NCBI GenBank assembly: GCA_963748485.1
Contig: CAVVJF010000009.1
Coordinates: 372,001-436,000 of the forward strand
From: DASRWT01 sp963748485
GTDB lineage: Bacteria > Methylomirabilota > Methylomirabilia > Rokubacteriales > CSP1-6
DNA: 64,000 bases
Direction: 5' to 3'
How positions within the stretch are numbered: position 1 is the stretch's first letter; each line of letters begins with the position of its first letter. The translations under genes and the position numbers were made by a program. The notes under the pieces were generated by a model. It searched no databases, was not told the DNA's origin, and worked only from the letters and a program-made list of their open reading frames with translations. Shown piece by piece: positions 46,034-56,785 of this stretch.

Positions 46034-47251
46034 CGATGCGCAGGCGAGACTTCCTCAGGACGGCGGCGGCAGGCGCGGCGTCGGCTCCCTCGTGGCCGGC
46101 CGTCGCGCGCGGGCCCAGGCGAAGGCCGTGCGGATCGGCTACACCCTGTCGGCGACCGGGCCCTACGCGGTGGGCGCGGGGATCACCCAGGCGCCCGAAC
46201 TACACGCCTGTGGCAGGACCAGGTCAACGCGCGGGGAGGTCTCGCGGTCAAGGGCGAGGGGCGGCGGCCGATCGAGTTCGTCACCATCGACGACCGGAGC
46301 GAGATCGAGACGGCGGTGCGCTTCTACGAGAAGCTCGCCACCGACGACAAGGTGGATCTGCATGCTGCCCCCGTGGGGCTCGGCCATGAACTTCGCGATG
46401 GCGCCCGGTGGCGAGCAAGCACGGCTATCCGCTCATCGGGCCCACCGCGATCTCCGCGAAGTTCAAGGAGCTGGCGATCCCGTACTTCTACACGATGCTC
46501 GTCCAGCCCGAGCGCGCAGATGAAGGCGGTCGCCGCGCTGCTCCGGGACCTCAAGGCTCAGGGCAAGATCAAGAAGGTCGCCGTGGCCTACGTCAACGAC
46601 CTCTTCGGCATCGAGCTGAACACCGCCACCGGCCCCGCGTTCAAGGAGGCGGGCCTCGAGGTGGTCGACACCAAGAGCTATCCGCTCGGCGCCAAGGACC
46701 TCTCGCCCGTCCTCAAGGGCTTCAAGGCCGCGGGCGCCGACGCCTTCGTGGGCCTCACCTACCCGCCCGACAACATCCTGGTCACCGCCCCAGGCGAAGG
46801 AGGTCGACTGGAACCCGCCGTCTTCTTCACCGGGGTCGGGCACGGCGTTCCCGTTCTACCGCGACCGCTTCAAGGGCGCGGAGGGCGTGATGGGCATCGC
46901 GGGCTGGAACCCGAGGGTCAAGTGCGCGGGCGCGCGCGAGTACTACGACGCCCACGTGAAGAAGCACCAGAAGGAGCCGGACCGCTGGGCGAGCGCCTTC
47001 GCCTACGCCTCGCTCCAGATCCTGGAGCGCTGCGTGGGCGAGGTCGGGCTGGACCGCGCCGAAGATCAAGGCCATGCTCGACGCCACCGAGTTCCAGACG
47101 GTGGCCGGGCCCGATCAAGTTCACCAGGGGCGAGAACGTGGCCACGCCGGGCATGGTCGGCCAGTGGCAGAAGAACGAGTTCGAGCTCGTGTGGCCGAAG
47201 AGCCTGGGCCACGGGCAGCGCCGGTGGTGCCGAAGCCCAGCCTGGGCGTGA
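46030..47251 (+). CDS. Liv-type ABC transporter substrate-binding protein (frameshifted)
   Basis: A Tat-type start MRRRDFLRTAAAGAA is followed in another frame by VRIGYTLSATGPYAVGAGIT, then AVRFYEKLATDDKVDL, YPLIGPTAISAKFKELAIPY and IKKVAVAYVNDLFGIELN. Two further stretches are PVLKGFKAAGADAFVGLTYP and WASAFAYASLQILERCVGEV. This is the type I periplasmic binding fold of Liv-family receptors. The end is best read as PKPSWA at the TGA 47249-47251, which overlaps the GTG of the permease gene. Several indels are required. Confidence 0.82.
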
Positions 47252-48158
47252 CGCGGCGGCGGCCTCGCGCGCGCCCTGACGGGACGCTGCTCCTCGACAT
47301 CGTCGTCGGCGGGCTGATCACCGGGGGGCATCTACGCGCTGGTCGCGCTCGGCCTGAACCTCCAGTACGGGCTGATGCGCGTGCTGAACGTCGCGCACGG
47401 CGAGTTCCTGATGGTGGGCGCCTACGTCACCTACGCGCTGCACACCGGCGTGGGGGGTGAACCCGCTGGTCACCCTGCTCGTGACGGGGCCGGCGGCCTT
47501 CGCCGTCGGCCTCGTGCTCCACCGGCTGCTGTACGCGCGGGTGCTCGCGAGCGGGCGAGGCGGAGGCGGCTCGAGTCGCGCTCGCTGCTGCTGTCGTTCG
47601 GCCTCCTGTTCGTGCATCCAGAACGCGGCGCTCCTCATCTGGAGCGCCGACCTCAGGGGCTACAGCTACCTGGCGACCCGCTGCGCGCTGTTCGGCCCCG
47701 TCTTTCCCGCCAACCGGCGTGGTCGCGGCGGCGGTGGCCCTGGCCCTCGGCGCTGGCCTTCTACGTCTTCCTGCGCCGGAGCCTGACCGGCAAGGCCATC
47801 CGCGCGCTGATGCAGGAGCCGGAGGGCGCGCAGCTCGTCGGGATCGACGTGCCGCGGCTCCACGCCCGCTGCTTCGGCGCGGGCCTCGCGATGTCGGCGG
47901 TGACCGGCTCGCTGGTCAGCATGCTCTTCGAGCTGACGCCCTTCATCGGGCTCCCGTACACGGTGACGGCGCTGGTCGTGGTCATCCTGGGTGGGCTCGG
48001 CAACGTCCTGGGCAGCCTCGCCGGCGCCCTGCTCCTCGGCCTGGTGGAGACGGCCGCGCGTGCTACCTCGCCGCCTCCGACGTGCGGGTGATCGCGTCCT
48101 ACGCGGTCCTCTCGACTCGATCCTGGTCCTCCGGCCCTCGGGCCTCCTTGGCCGCTAG
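47248..48158 (+). CDS. ABC transporter permease, LivH type (frameshifted)
   Basis: The GTG at 47248 overlaps the previous stop. Correcting an extra G in the run near 47321-47326 gives DIVVGGLITGGIYALVALGL and YGLMRVLNVAHGEFLMVGAY; another extra G near 47452-47457 restores VNPLVTLLVTGPAAFAVGL. Later pieces are SLLLSFGLLFV, SLTGKAIRALMQEPEGAQLV and PYTVTALVVVILGGLGNVLG. The end is LVLRPSGLLGR and TAG at 48156. This is a standard LivH architecture. Confidence 0.82.
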
Positions 48159-49053
48159 GCTCGCGTCCGCCGGTCGCCGCCGGCCGCTCGTCGCCGGCGA
48201 CTCGGCTGTGGGCGCCGCCCCTCGCTCGCCGCGTCCACGTATTACCGCTCGCTCGCTCGCTGGCAATCCTGGCCGACGTGGCCCTGGCGGTGTCGTGGGC
48301 GTTCTTCTCCGGGCCCACGCGCTATCTCGTCGCTGGCCACCGGGCGCCTTCTTCGGAGCGGGCGCTTACACGACCGCGCTGCTCGATGGGGCCGGCTGGC
48401 CGTGGCCGCTGCCCGTCTGGCCGGCGCGCGGCGCGGCGGCCGCGCATGGCGCTGGCTGGTCGGCGTCGCTCGCGTTGCGGCTCCGCGGCCCCTACTTCGC
48501 GGTGTTCACGTTCGGCCTCGCCGAGCTGGCCAAGCACGTGCTGATCTGGTACGAGACGAGCGTGACGGGCACGGTCGGGCGCCTGATGCTGACCCCGCCG
48601 GGTGCCGATCACCCTGTACTACACGGTGCTCGCGGTGGCCGCGCTCGCCGTCGGCGACCGCGATCGCGGCTGCGGCGCTCCCGCTGGGGCCAGGCGCTGG
48701 TCGGCATCGGCGCCGACGAGGAGCGCGCGGAGACGCTCGGCATCGACACCGCGCGGGTCAAGATCGGCACCTTCGCGCTGAGCGCTGCGTTCATGGGGGC
48801 GGTCGGCGCCGCCATGGCGCCGCGCTGGACCTACCTCGATCCGCAGGTCTTCAGCCCGCTCGTCTCGTTCCAGACGGTGATCATGGCCCTGCTCGGGGGC
48901 GCGGCGAACCGTGCTGGGGCCCGGTCCTGGGCGCCGTGTTCCTGGGGCTGGCCTCCGAGATGCTGCTCGTGCGGTTCCGCTACCTCTACCATGCTCGGCC
49001 TGGGGCTGACGCTGATCGTGGTCGTGCTGCTGCGCCCGCAGGGACTGCCGTGA
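48159..49053 (+). CDS. ABC transporter permease, LivM type (frameshifted, start uncertain)
   Basis: Sense pieces are SLAILADVALAVSWAFFSGP, TGAFFGAGAYTTALLDGAGW, LRLRGPYFAVFTFGLAELAK, ALVGIGADEERAETLGIDTA and VGAAMAPRWTYLDPQVFSPL, ending GLTLIVVVLLRPQGLP at TGA 49051-49053. These are LivM permease signatures. No clear start codon was found in the first 100 bases, so the left edge is approximate. No LivF partner follows; the next gene is a hydrolase. Confidence 0.75.
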
Positions 49054-49849
49054 AAAAAATTTTTTTCGTGAGGGGGCGCGCCGTGCTGCTGGTGGCGGTG
49101 GCCCTGTCGCTGGCGGGGTGCTCGGTGATCGATTCCTTCACGTTCTTCCCCGATCGCGCCGTGGGCCCGCCGCCCCCCGGCGTTGAGGAGCGCTCGATCA
49201 CGACGGAGGACGGTGAGCGCCTCCATGCGTGGTACGCGGGCGGGCCGGCCGACGCGCCCACCCTCGTCTGGTCCCACGGCAATGCCGGGAATATCGCCGG
49301 GCGCGGCGTCGTCCTCACCGCGCTCGCAGCGCGCGGCCTGCGCGTGCTCGCCTACGACTACCGGGGTTACGGCCGCAGCACCGGAACGCCGAGCGAGGCC
49401 GGCGTGTATCGCGACGCGCTCGCCGCCTACGACCACTGGTGAGCGGCGGGACGGCGCCGGGCCGCATCGTCGCCTTCGGCGAGTCGCTCGGCGGGGCGGT
49501 GTCGATCGCCCTCGCCGAGCGCCGGCCGTGCGCGGGCGTGGCCGTGATCTCCTCCTTCACCCGCCTGGCCGACGTGGCGCGGCACCACTACGGGCCGCTC
49601 GGCGCCCTTGCGGGCAGCCGCTTCGACTCGCGCAGCCGGGTCGGCCGTCTCGCCGTGCCGTTCTTCGTGGCCCACGGCGATCAGGACGAGATCGTGCCCT
49701 ACGCACTGGGCGAGGATCTCTTCGCGGCGGCCCGCCCGCCCAAGCGGTTCCACCGGATCGCGGGCGCCCACCACAACGACGCCCTGCTGAGCCCCGGGCT
49801 GGTGGACGCGGTGGCCGCCTTCGCGCGCGAGGCGGCGGCCCCGCGCTGA
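49050..49849 (+). CDS. Alpha/beta hydrolase lipoprotein (one frameshift)
   Basis: The GTG at 49050 overlaps the LivM stop and is followed at once by seven A and seven T. A signal peptide with lipobox (ALSLAGC) is followed by the alpha/beta hydrolase core: LVWSHGNAGNIAG (oxyanion strand), VLAYDYRGYGRSTGTPSEAG and, after a shift near 49440, IVAFGESLGGAVSIALA (nucleophile elbow G-E-S-L-G), FFVAHGDQDEIVPY (Asp) and AGAHHNDALL (His). This resembles the BAAT/YfhR-like serine hydrolases. The frame break follows AAYDHW. Confidence 0.82.
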
Positions 49850-49945
49850 CCGCGGCCCTTGCCCCCGCGGGCCGCCCATGCTAGGTAGCGGGTAGGCCGT
49901 CGCGCCCAGCGTCGCAGCAGCGCCCCGTGTGAAGGAGGACAACGG

Positions 49946-51222
49946 ATGAGCAGCGGCCCACCGACCCGCCGGGAGTTCCTCAAGGGCGCCGGGATCGCCG
50001 GGATTGTCGCCGCCGGGCGCGCCCCTGCCTACGCGCAGGGCACGACCCTGCATCTCCTCCAGTGGTCCCACTTCATCCCGGCCGCCGACACGCTCTTCGA
50101 CGCCCAGGCGCGGGAGTTCGGCAAGCAGGCGGGGGCGGAGATCCGGATCGAGCGGATCAATCAGAACGACATTCAGGCGCGGGTGACCGCCGCCGTCCAG
50201 AGCGGCGCCGGCGCCGACATCATCATCGTGGCCAACAACCACGCCCTGCTCTACGAGAGGGGCCCTGGCGGATGTCTCCGACGTGGCCGAGGAAGTCGGC
50301 GGCAAGCAGGGAGGCTGGCACGACTACGCGAGCGTCAACTGCCTGGCGGGCGGGCGGTGGGTCGGCGGTGCCGCAGTTCATCGTCTCCTGGGCCATCACC
50401 TATCGCGAGGACTGGTTCAAGGAGGCAGGCCTCCGTTACCCGCAGACCTGGGACGAGTTCCGGGCCGCCGGCAAGGAGATGAAGGCCAAGGGCAAGCCCT
50501 TCGGGCAGGCCTTCGGCCACAGCATCAACGACCCCAACAACTGGTGCTATCCCGCTCGTCTGGATGTGGGGCGGCATGGAGGTCGACAAGGACGGCCGAC
50601 GGTCGTGATCCTCAACCGCAAGGCCACCGTGGACGCGGTCAAGTTCAACAACGTGCTCTGGAAGGAGTGCTTCGACGAGGGCGGGCTGGCGTGGGACGAC
50701 AGCAACAACAACCGGGCCTTCCTCTCGGCGGAGATCTCGCTCACCGGCAACGCGCCCAGCATCTACGTGGCCGCCCGCAAGCAAGTTCCCCGACGTCTAC
50801 AAGGGCACCAACCACGGCCACTATCCGCCAGGGCCGGCCGGGCGCTTCTACTGGCTGCCGCGCCTGGAACAGCTGCGTCATGAAGTACTGCAAGAACCAG
50901 AAACTTGCCAAGGACTTCATCCGCTACTACATGGACCGGGCGCAGTTCGACACGTACTTCGTGACCATGGACACCTTCGGCATCCCCGGCACGGGGCACA
51001 GCGACCACCCGCTGTGGGAAGGACCCCCGGACCACCGTCTTCCGCGAGACGCTCCAGCACGCGCGCCAGGTCGGCCACGCCGGGCCTCCCGGGCGGAAGG
51101 CGACCGAGGCGCTGTCCAAGTACATCATCGTCGACATGTTCGCCAAAACCATCCAGGGCATGGCCCCCGAGGAAGCCGTGAAGTGGGCGACCGGCGAGCT
51201 GAGGAAGATCTACGAGGCTTGA
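49946..51222 (+). CDS. Extracellular solute-binding protein family 1, Tat-exported (frameshifted), copy 1
   Basis: It begins with a Tat signal, TRREFLKGAGIAGIVAAG, then LHLLQWSHFIPAADTLFDAQ, VTAAVQSGAGADIIIVANNH, FIVSWAITYREDWFKEAGL and KFNNVLWKECFDEGGLAWDD. The end is EAVKWATGELRKIYEA at TGA 51220-51222. This is the sugar/spermidine-type binding fold. At least six indels interrupt it. It is the first of three related genes in a row; it is the most divergent of them. Confidence 0.83.
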
Positions 51223-51252
51223 CTACCAACCCTTCTCGAAGAGAGGACCCCC

Positions 51253-52607
51253 ATGTCCGACCGCGTCGACACTCCGGATCCCGATCAGTCCTCGTTCTCC
51301 CGTCGCACGTTCCTGGCGGCGGCGGGCGCCGCGCTCCGCCATCGCGGGGCTCGAGGGCATCCTCGCCGCGCGGCGGGCGCCCGCCTTCGCCCAGGGCGCC
51401 AGCTCCACATCGTGCGCTGGGTGGACTTCATCCCCGAGGCCGACGTGGAGCTGAAGCGGCAGGCGCCCGAGGCGAGCAAGGCCCTGGGCGCCGAGGTGAC
51501 CTTCGAGTTCATCAACGCCAACGACCTGCAGCCCCGCATCACCGCCGCCATCCAGTCGGGCAGCGGCGCTGACATCTTCCAGATGCTCTGGAACTGGCCG
51601 CATCTGTACGCGAACGCGCTCATCGACGTGTCGGACGTAGCGGAGCCGATCGGCAAAACCCAGGGCGGCTTCTACGAGGCCTTCGACGCGTCGCCAAGGT
51701 GGGCGGCGCTGGCTCGGCCGTCTCGCACGGGCGTCGGCGGCAATGCCATCGCCTACCGGCGGTCCTGGCACGCCGAGATCGGCGTGACCGAGTTCCCGAA
51801 GACGTGGGACGCCTGGCGCGAGGTCGGCAAGAAGCTCAAGGCCAAGGGCAAGCCCGTCGGCCAGGCGCTCGGCCACAGCTTCGGCGATCCCGCCCACATT
51901 CACGTATCCCCTGCTCTGGAGCTTCGGTGGGGCCGAGACCGACGCGGCGGCAAGAAGGTCACGATCAACTCCAAGGGCACGCTCGAGCCGGTCAAGTTCA
52001 TGCAGGCCTTCTGGAAGGACGCGTGCGACGAGGGCGGGCTGGCCTGGGACGACACCAACAACAACCGCGCCTTCCACGCCGGCGAGCTCTCGGCCACCCT
52101 GAACGGCGCGTCGATCTACATCGTGGCCAAGCGCCAGGAGGACAAGATCAAGGACGACAAGGGCGAGCCGCTCTGGCCGCGACATCGAGCATGCCGCGCC
52201 GCTCCCGGCCGGGCCCGCGGGGCGGCCGCGCTCTATCTGCCGTTCGAGCACGGGATCATGGAGCATTCGCGGAACCAGAAGCTCGGCCGGGGACTGATCC
52301 GCGTGGCTGCACCAGAAGGAGAACTACGAGAAGTCGTCCAGGTCAACGAGGGCTACAGGGTGGGCGCCACCAGGAACTGGGAAGAGCACCCGATGTGGCG
52401 CAAGGTCGACAAGCCGCTGCGTCTTCCGGTCGGGCCGTCCGGCGGACCCGGATGTCGGCTGACCAGGGCCCGGCCACCGCCCGGGCCACCGTGGCGTACT
52501 CGAAGTACATGGTCGTGGACATGTTCGCCAAGGCCGCTCACGGGATGAAGGCCGAGGATGCCGTGCAGTGGGCCCAGAGCGAGATGGAGAAGATCTACGA
52601 GGCCTGA
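51253..52607 (+). CDS. Extracellular solute-binding protein family 1, Tat-exported (frameshifted), copy 2
   Basis: A Tat-like start FSRRTFLAAAGAA, then HIVRWVDFIPEADVELKRQA, RITAAIQSGSGADIFQMLWN, KTWDAWREVGKKLKAKGKPV and FMQAFWKDACDEGGLAWDDT. The end WAQSEMEKIYEA is at 52607. Sequence and spacing are nearly the same as copy 3, so these two come from a recent tandem duplication. Several indels occur after residue 30. Confidence 0.83.
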
Positions 52608-52639
52608 TCACTTTCCGACCAGTGCAAGGGAGGTCCCCC

Positions 52640-54008
52640 ATGCGCGAAACGAAGTCCGTGTCGGCTTCTGATCGGCTCCACCTCAGCCGTCGAGCCGTGA
52701 TCGCCGGCGCCGCCACCATGGCGGCGGCCGGCGGGCTCGAGGGCATCCTGGCCGCGCGGAGAGCGCCCGCGTTCGCGCAGGGAACCAAGCTGCATGTCGT
52801 GCGCTGGGTGGACTTCATCCCCGAGGCTGACGTCGAGCTGAAGCGCCAAGCGCCGGAAGCGAGCAAGGCGCTGGGCGCCGAGGTACAGGCTGGAGTTCAT
52901 CAACGCTAACGACCTCCAGCCGCGCATCACCGCCGCGATCCAGTCTGGCAGCGGCGCCGACATCATCCAGATGCTGTGGAACTGGCCGCAGCTCTACGCC
53001 AACGGGGCTCGTCGACGTCTCGGACGTGGCCGACCCCATCGGCAAGGCACAGGGCGGCTTCTACGACGTCTTCGATGCGGCGGCCAAGGTCGGCGGCAAG
53101 TGGCTCGCGGTGCCACACGCCGTCATCGGCAACGCCGTCGCCTACCGGCGCTCGTGGTTCAACGAGGTGGGCGCCAGGGAGTTTCCGAAGACCTGGGAGG
53201 AGTACCGTGAGGTAGGCAAGAAGCTCAAGGCCAAGGGCAAGCCCATTGGCCAGACCCTCGGCCACACCTTCGGAGGAACTCGCCGACCTTCTGCCTACCC
53301 GCTCCTCTGGGACTTCGGCGGCGCCGAGGTCGACAAGAGCGGGAAGAAGGTCGCCATCAACTCGAAGGGCACGCTCGACTCAGTCAAGTTCATGCAGGCG
53401 TTCTGGAAGGACGCGTGCGACGAGGGCGGCCTGGCCTGGGACGACACCAACAACAACCGGGCCTTCCACGCCGGCGAGCATCAGCGCCACCCTCAACGGT
53501 GCCTCCATCTACATCGTGGCCAAGCGCCAAGAAGGACAAGCTCAAGGACGACAAGGGCGAGCCGCTGTTTCCAGGACATCGAGCACGCCGCGCTCGTTGC
53601 CGGCGGGGCCGGCCGGCCAGTTCGCCCTCTACGGCGGCCAGCAGCACTCGATCATGAAGTACTCAAAGAACCAGAAGCTCGCGAAGGACTTCCTCAAGTG
53701 GCTGCACCAGGACGCGAACTACGAGAAGTGGTTCGTGGTGAACGAGGGCTACTCGGTCGGCGCCACCAAGAAGTGGGAGGAGCATCCGATGTGGACGGAA
53801 GGTGGACAAGCCGCTGCAGGTCTTCCGCCAGGCCGCGCGCCTCACGCGGGCTGTTCGGGCATCCGGGGCCGGGCGTCGGCCAAGGCCACCGAGGCCTACA
53901 CGAAGTACATCGTCACCGATCTCTACGCCAAGGCCGTCTCACGGCACCAAGGCCGAGGACGCCGTGAAGTGGGCGGAAACCGAGCTCAAGAAGATCTACG
54001 AGGCCTAG
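52640..54008 (+). CDS. Extracellular solute-binding protein family 1, Tat-exported (frameshifted), copy 3
   Basis: It starts at an ATG with GGGAGG upstream. LSRRAVIAGAATMAAAGGLE is a Tat signal. VVRWVDFIPEADVELKRQA, IQSGSGADIIQMLWNWPQLY and YRRSWFNEVGAREFPKTWEE follow. FMQAFWKDACDEGGLAWDD and WAETELKKIYEA close it. It is very similar to copy 2. The ligand is probably a sugar or polyamine-like solute, but no permease or ATPase is nearby. Confidence 0.83.
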
Positions 54009-54012
54009 CCAC

Positions 54013-55560
54013 ATGAAGCGTCCCCGGGTTCTCGTCGTCGCGCTCATCGGCCTTGCCGCGCTCGCGGTCTGGGCGGGCTTCCGTCCCGCTCGCGCTCGCG
54101 CAGGGCGTGCAGATCACCATCGCCCAGCCCGCCGAGGCGACGACGATGGACCCGGGGCGCAGCACCCAGGTGCTCACCGTCAACTACTTCTACAACCTCT
54201 ACGATTCGCTCACCCGCTGGGACAACACCCTCGTCCTTCAGCCCGGGCTCGCCACCGCGTGGCGGTCGGTGAACGAGACGACCTGGGAGTTCACCCTGCG
54301 GGCCGGCGTCAAGTTCCACGATGGCGCGCCGCTCACCCCGGAGGACATCAAGGCACCCTCGAGCGCAACCCATGCCGGGCAAGACGGGGGTGACGGCTGG
54401 CTTCGCCACCATCGAGGCGGTGCAGGTGCCCGCGCCCGGCCTCGTCCGCATCGGTGGCCAAGAAGCCCGATCCCTGCTGCCCGTTCGGATGGCGCAGATG
54501 GGCTCGCAGACGCTGCCCCCACGGCTCACCACCGACGAGGGCGTCAAGGAGCTGGCCCGCAAGCCGGTGGGCACGGGCGCTTATCGCTTCGTGGAGTGGG
54601 TCAAGGACGAGCGCCTCGTGATGGAGGCCAACCGCGACTGGTGGGGCTGGGAGGGCCGCAAGCCCGGCGTGGACCGCTGGCTGGAAACCCATCCCCGAAG
54701 ACTTTCCGCGGCTGGTCGCGCTCGAGAAGGGCGAGGCCGACATCGTCACCAACGTGCCGCCGGATCGCATCAAGGCCATCGCGGAGGGGCGCACCACCCG
54801 CATCGTGAGCGTGCCCTCGTCCGGACCGCCGCCTGCGCGATCAACGCGACCCAAGGGCCCCTCGCCAACAAGCAGGTCCGGCAGGCCCTGCACTACGCGC
54901 TCGACATCAACACGGTCATCAAGGGCATCTACGCCGGCTACGGCAAGCCGTACTCGGGCGGGGTGGCCGACACCGATTTCGGCTTCAATCCGGCGCTCAA
55001 GCCCTATCCCCACGATGTAGGCGCGCGCCAAGGCGCTGCTCGCCGAGGCGGGCTACCCGAACGGGATCGACGTCGCGCTGCATGCCGGGATGGGGACGAT
55101 GGTCAACGACAAGCAGCTCATCGAGGTGCTCACGGACATGTTCGCGAAGGCGGGCATCCGCGCCCGCATCGCCATGATGGAGATGGGCGCCCGCCAGAAG
55201 ATGGTGAACGACCGCGCGATCCCCGTCGGGGGGCTTCTCCTCATCAATCCGCAGTCCACGCTGCTCGACGCCGACGGCAGTCTCTGGCGGCTGCCCCATC
55301 CGACCGGGCTCAACGGGAAGTGCTGGGCGGGCAGCCAACCCGGGCACCGCTTCCACGACCTGATGGAGCAGGCCCGCTACTCGCTGGAGCCGGCGCGGCG
55401 CAAGCAACTCTACGTCGAGGCGACGCAGATCGTGCACGACGAGAAGCCGTGGCTGGAGCTCTTCCAGGAAGTGATCGTCTACGGCACCACCCAGCGGGTG
55501 ACGTTCAAGCCACGGGCGGACTATCGGCTGATCGCCGCCGAAATGCAGGTCTCGCGCTAG
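54013..55560 (+). CDS. Peptide/nickel-type ABC transporter substrate-binding protein (family 5), frameshifted
   Basis: A signal peptide (RPRVLVVALIGLAALAVWAG) is followed, after one shift, by VQITIAQPAEATTMDPGRST and WEFTLRAGVKFHDGAPLTPE, the standard opening of oligopeptide/dipeptide-type receptors. Later pieces are VGTGAYRFVEWVKDERLVME, QVRQALHYALDINTVIKGIY, VLTDMFAKAGIRARIAMMEM and ARRKQLYVEATQIVHDEKPW, ending AEMQVSR at 55560. The fold is clear; the ligand is not. Confidence 0.85.
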
Positions 55561-55562
55561 CC

Positions 55563-55956
55563 ATGGCGGTGCGCGTCCCGCTGATGGAGACGGGCCGGCC
55601 ATGGCCCGCGTGGAGGAGCTGCCGCGCCCGGAAGGGCCCGCCGCCCTGGTCCGACGCGCTCGTCCTCACCGACGACATCCAGGCGTTCATCATCTGCCAT
55701 CCGCCCGGCCAGCCGAACGACACGCACTATCACCTGCACGACGAGTGGTGGGTGGTGCTGCAGGGCGAGATCGACTGGTACATCGAAGATGAGCCCAAGC
55801 CGATCCGCGGGACACGCGGGGGACTTCGTGTTCGGACCGAAGAACCGCTGGCACCATCTCGAGCCGGTGGGCACGGAGCCCAGCATCCGCATCGCCATCA
55901 ACGCCCGGGGTGAATTCCACCGCTACGACCGTCCCGGCTGTCGGCCCCTGCCCTAG
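55563..55956 (+). CDS. Cupin-domain protein (frameshifted)
   Basis: After frame correction it contains ALVLTDDIQAFIICHPPGQP, the metal motif THYHLHDEWWVVLQGEIDWY (two His, a Glu position) and, in another frame, GDFVFGPKNRWHHLEPVGTE, ending RYDRPGCRPLP at TAG 55954-55956. The layout resembles 3-hydroxyanthranilate dioxygenase-like cupins. It directly follows the family 5 binding protein and its stop lies inside a long inverted repeat. Confidence 0.75.
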
Positions 55957-56053
55957 CGGGAGCGAGCGCAGTCCCGGGGCGGGGGCGCTCGCATGCTCAG
56001 TACTGCGTACGCCGCGAACGCCCCACCCCGGGGCTGCGCTCGCTGCCGCTAGG
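55954..56053. terminator. Long inverted repeat spanning two convergent stop codons
   Basis: The left arm at about 55954-55990 and the right arm at about 56013-56053 are near reverse complements, sharing cores GAGCGAGCGCAG and CCCCGGGGC. Each arm carries the TAG stop of its adjacent gene (cupin on +, cytochrome c on -). The loop is about 20-25 bases. It looks like a bidirectional transcription terminator, or a repeat that has captured both gene ends. Confidence 0.65.
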
Positions 56054-56587
56054 GCGTGACGACGGTCGGGTACGGCGCTTCGGGCCTCTCGCCGGCGCGG
56101 ATGTCGCGCGGGACTGCGAAGCGGATCGGCGGGAGGGCTTTGAGATAGGCAGCGATCGCGCGGGCGTCGGAGTCGGAGAGGGCGCTGTCGGACGGCCAGG
56201 GCATCACTGGGAACAGGACGCGGCCGTTGCGACTCTGGCCCTGGCGGATGGCGCGGGCGAACTCTTCCAGGGACCACCGACCGAGGCCTGTTTCGAGGTC
56301 CGGCGTGAGGTTCTTGGGATAGACGAGGCGCCGCCCGGCAGCGCGAAGCCGATGGCCGAGCCCGCGAGCGCACGGTCGGGATCGGGGCGTCCCGCTATCG
56401 CTCCCGGCGTGTGGCAGCCCTCCGCAATCCATGATCGTGGCCAGATACTGCCCGCGCGCGACCTCCACGCCGGCTCGCCGCGCGCGCTGGCGCCCGCGTC
56501 GAGCGACTGCGCGGCCAGGAGCGCCGTGCCCACGAGCATCGCCAAGGCGAGTGCGAGCACCGCTGCCTTCCAGCTTCTGAGTCTCAT
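56049..56587 (-). CDS. Class I cytochrome c (frameshifted)
   Basis: A signal peptide (AAVLALALAMLVGTALLAAQS) in one frame is followed in another by VARGQYLATIMDCGG and then CHTPGAIAGRPDPDRALAG: removing one base from the CCC run at 56418-56420 gives CGGCH, the CxxCH heme motif. The rest is YPKNLTPDLETGLGRWSLEE, VLFPVMPWPSDSALSDSDAR (axial Met region) and AIAAYLKALPP. It is an exported electron carrier or dehydrogenase subunit. Confidence 0.85.
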
Positions 56588-56785
56588 GCGGGAAGTGTCA
56601 GAGCAAGCACGATGCCATCTCGTGATCTCCGTGGCGCACGAGGGAGGACGGCGGCGGCGGCGCGCGCTCCGCGGGCGAAGCGCCCGATGGCCCTCGACGA
56701 GCCGACGGCGTCTTGCCCGCGCCGCGCGGCCCTTGATCACGAGCGAGCGGGCGCGCTATGCTTCGCCGGGAGGAGAACGCCCCCC

